From Gordonia sp. KTR9 (GTDB lineage: Bacteria > Actinomycetota > Actinomycetes > Mycobacteriales > Mycobacteriaceae), in contig NC_018581.1 in assembly GCF_000143885.2 (NCBI RefSeq), forward strand, positions 3,782,001 through 3,846,000: 64,000 bases of DNA, written 5' to 3'. The notes under the pieces were generated by a model. That model was not told where the DNA came from. It saw only the letters and a list, made by a program, of their open reading frames with translations, and did no database searches. Shown here piece after piece: positions 18,327 through 25,359 of this stretch; position 1 is the stretch's first letter, and each line of letters opens with the position of its first letter. The translations under genes were made by a program, and so were the position numbers.

Positions 18327-19076
18327 ATGTCACAGGCCCCTCCCCCTTGGCCGTCCACTCCTGGATGGCACCGCGACCCCGAGAACCCCGCAATGCTGCG
18401 GTGGTGGGACGGGTACCAGTGGACAGCCAACCGGCATCCGGTGCAGCCACCAACGGCACCCCTCCCGCCGTATCCACCAGCCCCGAAGTCGAGCGCCGCG
18501 AAGCCGCTCCTGATCATCGGCGGGTCACTCCTCGCGTTCTTCGTGCTTGTGGGGTCGTGCACTGCGCTCGTGTCAGCTGGAGGTAGTAGCAGCACCTCCT
18601 CGTCGTCCTCGTCGCGGACCTACGAACCGCCGCCGAACACGACTGCAGCAGCGGCCGCGTCGCGGTCCGCGGCGGCCGAGCGCCAGCGTCGCGACCAAGA
18701 GCGGCAACGCCTGACGAACAAGGCGTCCTACCGAACGGTCTCTTCTCGCGACTGGCAGCTCGTTGCGAAGAATCCAGACGCGCACAAGGGAGAGCTCTAC
18801 GTAGTCTATGGACGCGTCGTCCAGGCGGACGCGGCGACCGGGACGTTCCAGATCCGAGTCAACACCGACGGGCAACAAGTCGGCGTCTACGACTTCGACA
18901 TCAACACGATCGTGACTGCCGGCCTGGCATCGTTCAAAGAGGTGGTCGAAGACGACCTCGTGGCGTTGTGGGTGGGCGTCACCGGGTCGGAGACCTATGA
19001 CACAACCATGGGCGGTTCTGTCACAGCACCGAAGGTCGAGGCCAATATCGTCGAGGTCTACGGCAACGCCGGGTAG
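18327..19076 (+). CDS. DUF2510 membrane protein
   Basis: 249 residues. N-terminal DUF2510 motif: GWHRDPENPAMLRWWDGYQW. A Pro-rich linker leads to one membrane helix (LLIIGGSLLAFFVLVGSCTALV, about 54-75), then a Ser-rich linker, a short charged helix (SRSAAAERQRRDQERQR) and a C-terminal extracellular domain with YVVYGRVVQADAATGTFQIRV and VALWVGVTG, reading like an OB-type barrel. DUF2510 proteins are common in actinobacterial accessory regions and often carry a variable outer domain; function unknown. Followed by a hairpin terminator. Confidence 0.75.
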   Translation: MSQAPPPWPSTPGWHRDPENPAMLRWWDGYQWTANRHPVQPPTAPLPPYPPAPKSSAAKPLLIIGGSLLAFFVLVGSCTALVSAGGSSSTSSSSSSRTYEPPPNTTAAAAASRSAAAERQRRDQERQRLTNKASYRTVSSRDWQLVAKNPDAHKGELYVVYGRVVQADAATGTFQIRVNTDGQQVGVYDFDINTIVTAGLASFKEVVEDDLVALWVGVTGSETYDTTMGGSVTAPKVEANIVEVYGNAG

Positions 19077-19092
19077 CTCCGCGACACGGATG

Positions 19093-19124
19093 AAAGCGCC
19101 CCCACCCGTGATGAGTGGGGCTTT
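19093..19124 (+). terminator. terminator after the DUF2510 gene
   Basis: Inverted arms AAAGC...CCCAC and GTGGGGCTTT (5' arm bulged) 17 nt after the stop, followed by a short T-rich run (CTTTGTT). It separates the DUF2510 gene from the small-protein operon. Confidence 0.5.
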
Positions 19125-19152
19125 GTTCGTTGAGCGGTGACCGCCCCGAACT

Positions 19153-19190
19153 ACTTTGTCAACACTGTTGCACTTTGTCAGCACGGTTGC
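19153..19190 (+). promoter_or_regulatory. tandem 19-bp repeats at the promoter of the small-protein/excisionase operon
   Basis: Two adjoining 19-bp units, ACTTTGTCAACACTGTTGC (19153-19171) and ACTTTGTCAGCACGGTTGC (19172-19190), differ at two positions. Each contains TTGTCA, a good -35 hexamer, and small inverted repeats (CAAC/GTTG; CAGCA/TGCTG). A possible -10 (GATACA, 19200-19205) lies before the ATG at 19226. The layout suits an operator for a repressor of the mobile element. Confidence 0.5.
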
Positions 19191-19225
19191 TGTAGTTGAG
19201 ATACAACACCAGCGAAGAGGTGAGC

Positions 19226-19354
19226 ATGGACCCACCAAGTTGGACCGAGATCATCGGACTCCTAACCATCCTTCTGGGATGGGCGGAATTCTTCCGGAGG
19301 ATCTCAGAGGCCCGAAAGTCCGAGAAGCCGCGCAAGCGGAAGAAGGGCAAGTAG
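19226..19354 (+). CDS. 42-residue membrane protein, too short for routine gene finding
   Basis: ATG 19226 preceded by GAAGAGG at good spacing. The product starts MDPPSWTEIIG, has one hydrophobic helix (IIGLLTILLGWAEFF) and ends in a strongly basic tail (RKSEKPRKRKKGK). Small proteins of this type occur in phage lysis or membrane modules and in toxin families, but nothing identifies this one. It is followed 71 bp later by a second tiny membrane protein in the same direction. Confidence 0.5.
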   Translation: MDPPSWTEIIGLLTILLGWAEFFRRISEARKSEKPRKRKKGK

Positions 19355-19425
19355 GGAGGATGGCCCCGGGGCAGCCGGGGCCATCCGCCACCCAGTGTCC
19401 CACTATATGGAGGGTCCGAGAAGCC

Positions 19426-19578
19426 ATGAACAAACAGAACATGACGAGCGTGACCGTGTTCGCGATCGGCGCCGCAGCGCTAGCGGTGACGCAACAGCCG
19501 GCCGCGGTGTGGTTGGCGTTCGGGACCGCGGCGCTGGCCACGCTGATCGTCGCGACGAGGCAGCGGCGTCATGCCTGA
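19426..19578 (+). CDS. 50-residue membrane protein
   Basis: ATG 19426 with GGAGGG upstream. Two hydrophobic stretches (SVTVFAIGAAALAVTQ and AVWLAFGTAALATLIVA) separated by QPAA, with a basic end RQRRHA, so probably a two-helix hairpin in the membrane. Its stop overlaps the next start by 8 nt (ATG at 19571). Phage-like gene spacing; role unknown. Confidence 0.5.
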   Translation: MNKQNMTSVTVFAIGAAALAVTQQPAAVWLAFGTAALATLIVATRQRRHA

Positions 19579-19768
19579 GCCCGAACGGTTCATGGCGGCG
19601 TCGGAGGTGGCCGAGTGGTTGAGTATCGATCGCTCGGCCATCAGCCGGTACAAGATGCCCGAACCGGATGCGCTAATCGGGAAGACGCGAGGGTGGCGGC
19701 GCGAGACCATCGAGCGATGGAACGCGGAGCGGCCGGGTCGAGGTGCGCGCACCGACTTACACGACTAG
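19571..19768 (+). CDS. excisionase/AlpA-like helix-turn-helix protein
   Basis: 65 residues. Winged-HTH of the MerR/Xis type: FMAASEVAEWLSIDRSAISRY forms the HTH, then an acidic-Pro turn and RGWRRETIERWNAER as the wing and final helix. Such proteins direct excision or regulate element genes. It ends an apparent operon of three overlapping or close small genes and lies 1.3 kb from the integrase remnant. It appears intact. Confidence 0.65.
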   Translation: MPEPERFMAASEVAEWLSIDRSAISRYKMPEPDALIGKTRGWRRETIERWNAERPGRGARTDLHD

Positions 19769-19934
19769 GCGGGGGCTAGCCGCCCCGTGTCGGGCGGGCA
19801 GCCGGACGTTGCGATGATGCGAACGGACCGGACATCCATCTGACCGAACGGTTCGCTGCGAAGGGAGCGCAGACGGAGTCAGTCGATCGATGTGCTTCCC
19901 ACCCCGTAGTAGCCCAAGTGTTCGGAGTGTGAGC

Positions 19935-20176
19935 GTGAGTTCTGAGTCGTACCGTAGCAGCTAGACCAGAAGCGAAACAAGCTGGCGGAGGCCGAAGAGA
20001 AGGCGCGCAAGCTACAGAGCAAGGTCGCAACGGCCAGGACTAAGGCCGATAAGGCGCGCAGCGAAGCACAATCGACGAGATCCGACGCGACCCGCAAGAC
20101 AAAGCTGAGTCAAGCGACTCGGTACGACAAGGAATCAGCCAACGCAGCAAGGGACCTTGAGCGCGCCAACAAAGCC
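19935..20176 (+). pseudogene. 5' coiled-coil segment of the CHAT gene, split by a probable 1-nt deletion
   Basis: Upstream of the GTG at 20177 the CHAT reading frame stays open for 73 codons with no usable start, back to a TAG at 19955-19957. The open part encodes a highly charged helix (QLDQKRNKLAEAEEKARKL...) typical of the N-terminus of this CHAT family. A GTG at 19935 has GGAG seven bases upstream and encodes VSSESYR in the frame that would join QLDQKR if one base were restored at about 19956. So either the gene is frameshifted or one base is missing from the sequence. Confidence 0.6.
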
Positions 20177-20989
20177 GTGACAGCTGCCTCGAAGGCGGCC
20201 CAGACTGCGCAGGACCGTCTTAGCCGCGAGGAACGCACCGAGGAATCTCGACGGAAACGGCACGAGGAACGTGCGCAAAGGGCATCCGATCGTGATCGGC
20301 GGGAGCTCGATGATCGGTTATCAAGAGCAGAGTCCGCTATCGAGAACACTATTCGCGCTGTTCAACAGCCAAAACCAGAGAAATTGCGGGTCCTGTGGCT
20401 CGGGGCATCATCCCTCGGTGACCTCAGGGTCGGACGCGAGTTGAAGATCATTCGGAAAATGGTTCAATCCGCACAACACCGTGAATCGGTCGAGATCGAT
20501 TCACGGACAGCGGCGACTATCGATGACCTCCTCGACGGACTCACCGAATTTCGGCCGCATGTGGTTCATTTTTCCGGCCACAGCGATGACGACCTAATTG
20601 AGTTTGAGCGGGACGAGGACGTCATCCACGAGGGAACGGTCGTAAGTGCAGAAGCATTCGCGAATGCCGTCTCGTCGGTAGACGATCCCCCCAGTTTAGT
20701 TCTGCTGAATTCCTGCAATTCGGCGGCTCAGGCCGAGTTGCTCGTTGATGGTGTCGTTCCATTCGCGATCGGAATGACCGACGAGGTATTCGACGCGGAC
20801 GCGATCGCTTACGCCGGACGCTTCTACGGGACAGTAGCGAACGGTCAGTCGATCGCCGCAGCTCACAGGGTTGCAAAGTCGAAGCTCGAGATGGACGAGG
20901 ACCTTAGTGGTGATGAACTGCCTCAGCTGTTCGTTGCAGACGGCTTCGATGCAGAATCCACGCGACTCGTAGAACCACCGGATGCCTGA
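20177..20989 (+). CDS. CHAT-domain (caspase-like) protein, N-terminal coiled coil
   Basis: 270 residues if translation starts at GTG 20177. Residues 1-65 are a charged coiled coil; 69-260 are a CHAT (caspase HetF-associated with TPRs) domain: KLRVLWLGASSLGDLRVGRELKII, then the catalytic His in HFSGHSDDD (His135) and the catalytic Cys in LVLLNSCNSAAQ (Cys180), followed by AIGMTDEVFDADAIAYAGRFYG. Both catalytic residues are present. CHAT proteases are often linked to defence or cell-death systems, with the coiled coil serving for assembly. The natural N-terminus is probably longer (see 19935-20176), so expression of an active protein is uncertain. Lower GC than its surroundings. Confidence 0.75.
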   Translation: MTAASKAAQTAQDRLSREERTEESRRKRHEERAQRASDRDRRELDDRLSRAESAIENTIRAVQQPKPEKLRVLWLGASSLGDLRVGRELKIIRKMVQSAQHRESVEIDSRTAATIDDLLDGLTEFRPHVVHFSGHSDDDLIEFERDEDVIHEGTVVSAEAFANAVSSVDDPPSLVLLNSCNSAAQAELLVDGVVPFAIGMTDEVFDADAIAYAGRFYGTVANGQSIAAAHRVAKSKLEMDEDLSGDELPQLFVADGFDAESTRLVEPPDA

Positions 20990-21340
20990 GACGGATCGAA
21001 GATCGATCCGGTCCCCGGCGCTCTGCAGGTTCGATGGCTGTGGGCGAACAGCAACGGCGCCTGGACCGCCGATGTCGTGGGGCCGAGGTTCGCCCGACTC
21101 CGGGAGCGCGCCGCACTGACCTACTCGCTGCACGACCTCCGTCACTTCTACGCGAGCGGCCTGATCGCGGCCGGCTGCGACGTGGTGACCGTGCAACGCG
21201 CGATGGGCCATAAGGACGCCACCACGACGCTGAACACCGACAGCCGCCTTTGGCCGCGGGCCGAGGATCGGACCCGCAAGGCTGTGGCGAAGATGCTGAC
21301 TGAATCTACTGCGGGCGGTATCCGATGGCATCGGCTCTGA
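20990..21340 (+). pseudogene. tyrosine-recombinase (integrase) C-terminal remnant
   Basis: The frame runs on directly after the CHAT stop without its own start until GTG 21077. It encodes the end of a phage-type integrase: LHDLRHFYASGLIAAGCDVV supplies the H-x-x-R pair (His codon 21131), AMGHKDATTTLNT supplies the next His, and RLWPRAEDRTRKAV ends the domain. The usual active-site Tyr in NTYSHLWP is Asp here (GAC at 21239-21241). The N-terminal domains and first catalytic Arg are missing. It lies next to the right repeat, as integrases usually do. Confidence 0.75.
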
Positions 21341-21349
21341 ACAGCCTGT

Positions 21350-22321
21350 TTAGGGCTTCACACCCGTCACCACGACGTTGTAGAAGAACTTTGGCGGCAC
21401 GATCTTGCGCAGCACGTTCTCGTCGAGCCAGGTGAGGCGTTTCCATCCGCCGAAGGCGAACCGAGCCCAGCCCCACCCCAGCTTCTCCGGCGGCACCGCG
21501 GCTTCGAAGGTGCGCACCGGCCAGCCGAGCATCGCGGCGGCCAGTTCCTCGGTGGCGGTGTCCACCTTGTGCGCACCGGCGGCGCGGGCGATGCCGGCGA
21601 GCTCGTCGGGATCGAAGGTGTGGATGTCGACCACGGCCTCGAGCGCGGCCGCGCGGGAGGATTCGTCGAGTTCCTCCTGCGGGCGCCGCCATCCTTGCAG
21701 CGGGCCCAGCTTGGTGATTTTCGTCGTGGCGAACCACGTCGCGCGGCTCATCCAGCGTGCATAGAAGTCGCCGATCGTCGACGGCTCACCCGCGAAGATG
21801 AACCGACCGCCGGGCTTGAGCACCCGCAACACCTCACGAAGTGCCTGCTCGACGTCCGGGATATGGTGCAGCACAGCGTGTCCGACGACGAGATCGAAAG
21901 TGTCGTCGTCGTAGGGGATCTTCTCCGCGTCGGCGACGCGACCGTCGACGTCGAGCCCCAGGTTCTCCGCGTTGCGCAGCGCGACCTTGACCATGCCGGG
22001 CGAGAGGTCGGTCACCGATCCCTTCGCCGCGACCCCCGACTGCATCAGGTTCAGGAGGAAGAAGCCGGTGCCGCAACCGAGTTCCATCGCGCGGCCATAC
22101 GGGAGGGGCTCATCGGTGGCGACGGCGTCGAAACGGCCACGCGCGTAGTCGATGCACCGTTCGTCGAAGCTGATCGACCACTTCTCGTCGTAGGTCTCGG
22201 CCTCCCAGTCGTGGTAGAGCACCTGGGCGAGCTTCGTGTCGGTGAGTGCCGCCTTGACCTGCTCCTCGGTGGCGTGCGGGTTGGGAGCCGGATCAGTGCC
22301 CGGCGTGGCATCGGTGGTCAT
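21350..22321 (-). CDS. SAM-dependent methyltransferase (Rv3038c-like), integration target
   Basis: 323 residues. Class I methyltransferase: motif I AMELGCGTGFFLLNLM, SVTDLSPGMVKVALRNAE, IPYDDDTFDLVVGHAVLHHIPDVEQALREVLRVLKPGGRF. The N-terminus contains YHDWEAETYDEKWSISFDERC, typical of this family. Substrate unknown. The last 11 codons lie inside the 35-bp direct repeat; the present C-terminus reads VTGVKP, whereas the left copy of the repeat reads VTGVKPQ, so integration replaced the gene end with an equivalent one and left it functional. Confidence 0.85.
   Translation of the reverse strand: MTTDATPGTDPAPNPHATEEQVKAALTDTKLAQVLYHDWEAETYDEKWSISFDERCIDYARGRFDAVATDEPLPYGRAMELGCGTGFFLLNLMQSGVAAKGSVTDLSPGMVKVALRNAENLGLDVDGRVADAEKIPYDDDTFDLVVGHAVLHHIPDVEQALREVLRVLKPGGRFIFAGEPSTIGDFYARWMSRATWFATTKITKLGPLQGWRRPQEELDESSRAAALEAVVDIHTFDPDELAGIARAAGAHKVDTATEELAAAMLGWPVRTFEAAVPPEKLGWGWARFAFGGWKRLTWLDENVLRKIVPPKFFYNVVVTGVKP
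21354..21388. repeat. right attachment-site repeat (attR-like)
   Basis: 35 bp forming the 3' end of the methyltransferase coding sequence (stop TAA at 21352-21350 lies just outside). Same as 17827-17861 except G for T at the 24th base. The integrase remnant ends 13 bp away. Confidence 0.8.
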
Positions 22322-22384
22322 GATCGCTTCCTGTTGCGTGGTGGTGTCGGTGATGAAGTCGGGGATCGCGGTGACTCCGCCGGC

Positions 22385-23173
22385 TCAACGGCCGACGAAT
22401 TCCGCCTTCCCCGGGCCGTTCTCGGCGAACGACGCCATGCCGATGGCGCGGTCCTCGGTCGCGAACAGCGGGGCGAACAGCTGCTCCTCGATCTTGAGTC
22501 CGGTGTCGAGGTCGACGTCCAACCCCTGGTCGACGGCCTTCTTGATCGCCGCGAGCGCCACCGAGGCGGCGCCGGTGAACTGCCCGGCCCAGGCGAGCGC
22601 GGCGTTGTAGACCTCGTCGGGCGGGACGACCTCGTCGACGAGTCCGATGGCCAGCGCCTCCTCGGCGTCGACGAAGCGCCCGGTGTACATCAGGTCCTTG
22701 GCCTTCGACGGACCGATGAGACGTGCCAGCCGCTGGGTCCCGCCGCCGCCCGGGATCAGTCCGAGCAGCACCTCGGGCAGGCCGAGCTTCGCGTTGTCGC
22801 CGGCGATGCGACGGTCGGCACCCAGCGCGACTTCGAGCCCGCCGCCGAGCGCGTATCCGGTGATGGCGGCGACGGTCGGCTTGGGGATCGCGGCGATCGC
22901 GCCGAGATCGCGTTGCAGACGACCCGCCACCCGGCTCATCTCGGCGTAGCCGATGTCTCGCATCTCGGTGACGTCGGCGCCGGCCGCGAGGATCTTCGGG
23001 CCGCCGTAGACGACGACCGCGTTGATGTCCGTGCGCACGGCCGCCTCCTCGGCCGCGGCGGCCAGTTCGGCCTGCACCTGCCGGCTCAACGCGTTCATCG
23101 GTGGCCGCTGCAGCAGGATGGTGCCGACGCCCGGATGAGCGTCGGAGCACTCGAGGGTCACGAACTCAGGCAT
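22385..23173 (-). CDS. enoyl-CoA hydratase/isomerase (EchA17-like)
   Basis: 262 residues. Crotonase fold: VVVYGGPKILAAGADVTEM (first oxyanion-hole strand), AIPKPTVAAITGYALGGGLEVALGADRRIAG with the second oxyanion-hole Gly, then LGLPEVLLGLIPGGGGTQRLARLIG with a Glu at the usual catalytic position. Probably hydrates enoyl-CoA in fatty acid breakdown. Lies 63 bp upstream of the methyltransferase gene on the same strand, matching Rv3039c next to Rv3038c. Confidence 0.9.
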   Translation of the reverse strand: MPEFVTLECSDAHPGVGTILLQRPPMNALSRQVQAELAAAAEEAAVRTDINAVVVYGGPKILAAGADVTEMRDIGYAEMSRVAGRLQRDLGAIAAIPKPTVAAITGYALGGGLEVALGADRRIAGDNAKLGLPEVLLGLIPGGGGTQRLARLIGPSKAKDLMYTGRFVDAEEALAIGLVDEVVPPDEVYNAALAWAGQFTGAASVALAAIKKAVDQGLDVDLDTGLKIEEQLFAPLFATEDRAIGMASFAENGPGKAEFVGR

Positions 23174-23265
23174 GGTCGAAGGCTACCGGTTGGTAAGTCC
23201 CGTCGATGCCCCAGCCCGGAGACGCGGCCCGCAGAGTCCGCCGCCGCGGACGCCGGAGTCATACA

Positions 23266-24255
23266 GTGACGGTCATGGCGAAAACGTCGGCTTCCGCAGG
23301 TGATCCCATCGAACTCGAGGTCGGCGACCGCACCGTCCGGTTGTCGAGCCCGGACCGCGTCTACTTTCCCGAGCGCGGCGAGACCAAGCGCGATCTCGCC
23401 GAGTACTACCTGTCCGTGGGCGACGGGATCGTGCGCGCCCTGCGCGACCGCCCGTGCATGCTGCACCGGTTTCCCAAGGGCGTCAGCGGCAACAAGGTGC
23501 ACCAGAAACGCGTCCCGGCCGGCGCCCCCGACTGGCTGGAGACCACCGAGATCTACTTCCCGCGGTTCGGCCGCACCGCCGACGAACTGTGCGTCACCGA
23601 ATTGGCGTCGGTGATCTGGGCGGTGCAGATGTCGACCGTGGAGTTCCACCCCTGGAACTCGCGTCGCGCCGATCCCGAGACCCCCGATGAATGGCGAATC
23701 GACCTCGACCCGATGCCCGAGTGCACGTTTCCGCGGGTTCGCCGCGTGGCGCACGTCGTCGAAGAGGTGCTCGACGAGCTGGGCATGCGCGGGTTCCCGA
23801 AGACCTCGGGTGGTCGAGGCCTGCACATCTATGTCCGCATCGCACCGGAATGGGGCTTCCCCCAGGTCCGACGCGCGGCGCTGGCGTTCGCGCGGGAGGT
23901 CGAGCGCCGGGCGCCCGACGACGTGACGACGACGTGGTGGCGCAAGGACCGTGACCCCGCCGCGGTCTTCGTCGACTACAACCAGAACACCCGCGACCAC
24001 ACGATGGCCTCGGCCTACTCCGTGCGCGGCAACGAGCGAGCCACCGTGTCGACACCGATCACCTGGGCCGAGATCGACGACATCGAACCCGACGACTTCA
24101 CGATCGCCACCGTGCCGGCCCGCTTCGCCGAACTCGGGGACCTCCACGGCGAGATCGACGACGTCGCCCACCGCCTCGACACGCTCATCGACTGGGCCGA
24201 CCGTGACGACATCGGCGACGACGAGGGCGCCGAGGTCATCGATATGGATCGGTGA
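23266..24255 (+). CDS. LigD-type polymerase/primase (PolDom) protein
   Basis: 329 residues from GTG 23266, preferred over ATG 23275 because GGAG lies seven bases upstream. Archaeo-eukaryotic primase superfamily, LigD polymerase class: LSSPDRVYFPERGETKRDLAEYY at the start, the metal-binding EWRIDLDP, SGGRGLHIYVRI, and the late DYNQNTRDHTMASAYSVRG. Stand-alone PolDom proteins (e.g. the Rv3730c type) add nucleotides, often ribonucleotides, during break repair. No ligase or nuclease domain is attached. Its 3' end overlaps the convergent marR gene by 20 bp. Confidence 0.88.
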   Translation: MTVMAKTSASAGDPIELEVGDRTVRLSSPDRVYFPERGETKRDLAEYYLSVGDGIVRALRDRPCMLHRFPKGVSGNKVHQKRVPAGAPDWLETTEIYFPRFGRTADELCVTELASVIWAVQMSTVEFHPWNSRRADPETPDEWRIDLDPMPECTFPRVRRVAHVVEEVLDELGMRGFPKTSGGRGLHIYVRIAPEWGFPQVRRAALAFAREVERRAPDDVTTTWWRKDRDPAAVFVDYNQNTRDHTMASAYSVRGNERATVSTPITWAEIDDIEPDDFTIATVPARFAELGDLHGEIDDVAHRLDTLIDWADRDDIGDDEGAEVIDMDR

Positions 24256-24673
24256 CCTCGCGCAACGACCGCATCGCCGCCTCGAGGGCGGCGAACTGTT
24301 CGGCACCGAGATGCTCGCGCCACTCCTGCTCCTGCACCTCGACCTCGCGGGCAGCGACCTCACACAGCCGCACACCCCGATCACTCAGGGTCACCAGGCG
24401 GGCGCGGCGGTCGGTCGGGTCGGGCACCCGGGTGAGGTAGCCCGCGGCTTCCAGCTGGTCGACGATGCCGCCCGCGGTCTGTTTGGTGACACCCGCCTGC
24501 TCGGCGAGGTCGGTCAGCCGCATCGGCTCGGGCGCCAGCCGTTGCAGCACCCGGGACTGCGCCGGGGTGATGTCGCCGGCCCCTTCTTCGGCGATCCGTG
24601 CCAACACCCGACGCTCGGTCGCGCGGTGGGCGATGAACATCAGGACGGCGATCTGCGGCTGGTCGTCGGACAC
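24236..24673 (-). CDS. MarR family transcriptional regulator
   Basis: 145 residues from GTG 24673. Winged helix: ITPAQSRVLQRLAPEPMRLTDLAEQAGVTKQTAGGIVDQLEAAGYLTRVPDPTDRRARLVTLSDRG, with the DRRARLV wing typical of MarR. Short dimerising helices at both ends. It is divergent from the DinB-like gene; the gap holds a palindrome that it probably binds, repressing both genes. Confidence 0.9.
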   Translation of the reverse strand: MSDDQPQIAVLMFIAHRATERRVLARIAEEGAGDITPAQSRVLQRLAPEPMRLTDLAEQAGVTKQTAGGIVDQLEAAGYLTRVPDPTDRRARLVTLSDRGVRLCEVAAREVEVQEQEWREHLGAEQFAALEAAMRSLREVTDPYR

Positions 24674-24695
24674 CCCATTGACGTTAGTACGAAGA

Positions 24696-24725
24696 CCTGA
24701 CTAATATCAGTCAGGGAACCTGACT
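24696..24725. promoter_or_regulatory. probable MarR operator
   Basis: CCTGACTAATATCAGTCAGG (24696-24715) has perfect 7-bp arms CCTGACT/AGTCAGG, and a third CCTGACT follows at 24719-24725. It lies centrally between the divergent starts at 24673 and 24749, where it would cover both promoters. Confidence 0.7.
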
Positions 24726-24748
24726 ATCGATCCGTGGTGGGAGCGATC

Positions 24749-25348
24749 ATGGACACCGACCTCATCTGGCAACACATCGACGAGCAACGGCTCGAACTCG
24801 CCGCGCTGATCGAGACCCTCACCCCCGAACAACTCGCCACCCCGTCGCTCTGCGACGCGTGGACGGTGCGCGACGTCGCGGTCCACCTCACCCACTCACA
24901 CACCTCACCGATACGCGCGATGCTCGCTGCATGCCGGTACGGGTTCCGGTTCGACACGATGATCCGCGAACTCGCGTTGCGCGACCACACCTCGGCCGAC
25001 GAGGCGGCCGACACGTTGCGCGCCATGGTCGGGTCCCGCCGTCATCCGATCGGGACGACCCCGATGGCACCGCTCCTCGACTCGCTCCTGCACGGGCAGG
25101 ACATCACGGTGCCCCTCGCCATCGACCGGACGATGCCGCCCGACGCCGCGACGGCGTGTGCCGCCTACCTGTGGTCGACCGGATTTCCGTTCCATGCGCG
25201 GCGACGCAACGCCGGACGACGGTTCGTGGCCACCGACAGCGGGTTCGCGGTCGGCGAAGGTGAAGTCGTCGAGGCACCGATTCGCGACATCGTGATGCTG
25301 TTCGGCGGGCGGTCCGGCGCCGCCGGGGTGCTGGCGCCCTCCCCCTGA
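24749..25348 (+). CDS. TIGR03083/DinB-fold maleylpyruvate isomerase-like protein
   Basis: 199 residues from ATG 24749 (GGGAG upstream). N-terminal four-helix DinB-like domain: LTPEQLATPSLCDAWTVRDVAVHLTHSH, with the Trp-x-x-x-Asp-x-x-x-His pattern of the family, and a second HGQDITVPLAI giving another metal-ligand His. Members are metal-binding, and some use mycothiol. The substrate is unknown. Divergent from and probably controlled by the MarR regulator. Confidence 0.8.
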   Translation: MDTDLIWQHIDEQRLELAALIETLTPEQLATPSLCDAWTVRDVAVHLTHSHTSPIRAMLAACRYGFRFDTMIRELALRDHTSADEAADTLRAMVGSRRHPIGTTPMAPLLDSLLHGQDITVPLAIDRTMPPDAATACAAYLWSTGFPFHARRRNAGRRFVATDSGFAVGEGEVVEAPIRDIVMLFGGRSGAAGVLAPSP

Positions 25349-25359
25349 GAGCGCCTGCG

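Larger units (their letters stand above)
17827..21388. mobile_element. small decayed integrative element in the 3' end of a methyltransferase gene
   Basis: A 35-bp direct repeat with one mismatch bounds this 3.5-kb stretch. The right copy is the 3' end of the intact methyltransferase gene (21350-22321). Inside are an integrase remnant next to the right end, an excisionase-like gene, two tiny membrane-protein genes, a DUF2510 gene, an orphan gene and a CHAT gene. Several of these genes are less GC-rich than their surroundings, especially the CHAT gene. In remembered mycobacterial order, the genes flanking it (Rv3037c and Rv3038c) are neighbours. The element probably can no longer move by itself. 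Confidence 0.8.

Noticed and set aside
19769..19934. Gene between the excisionase-like gene and the CHAT gene
   Set aside because: No frame with a start, ribosome-binding site and plausible composition; only a weak GGCGG/CCGCC hairpin and the 5' signals of the CHAT gene are seen.
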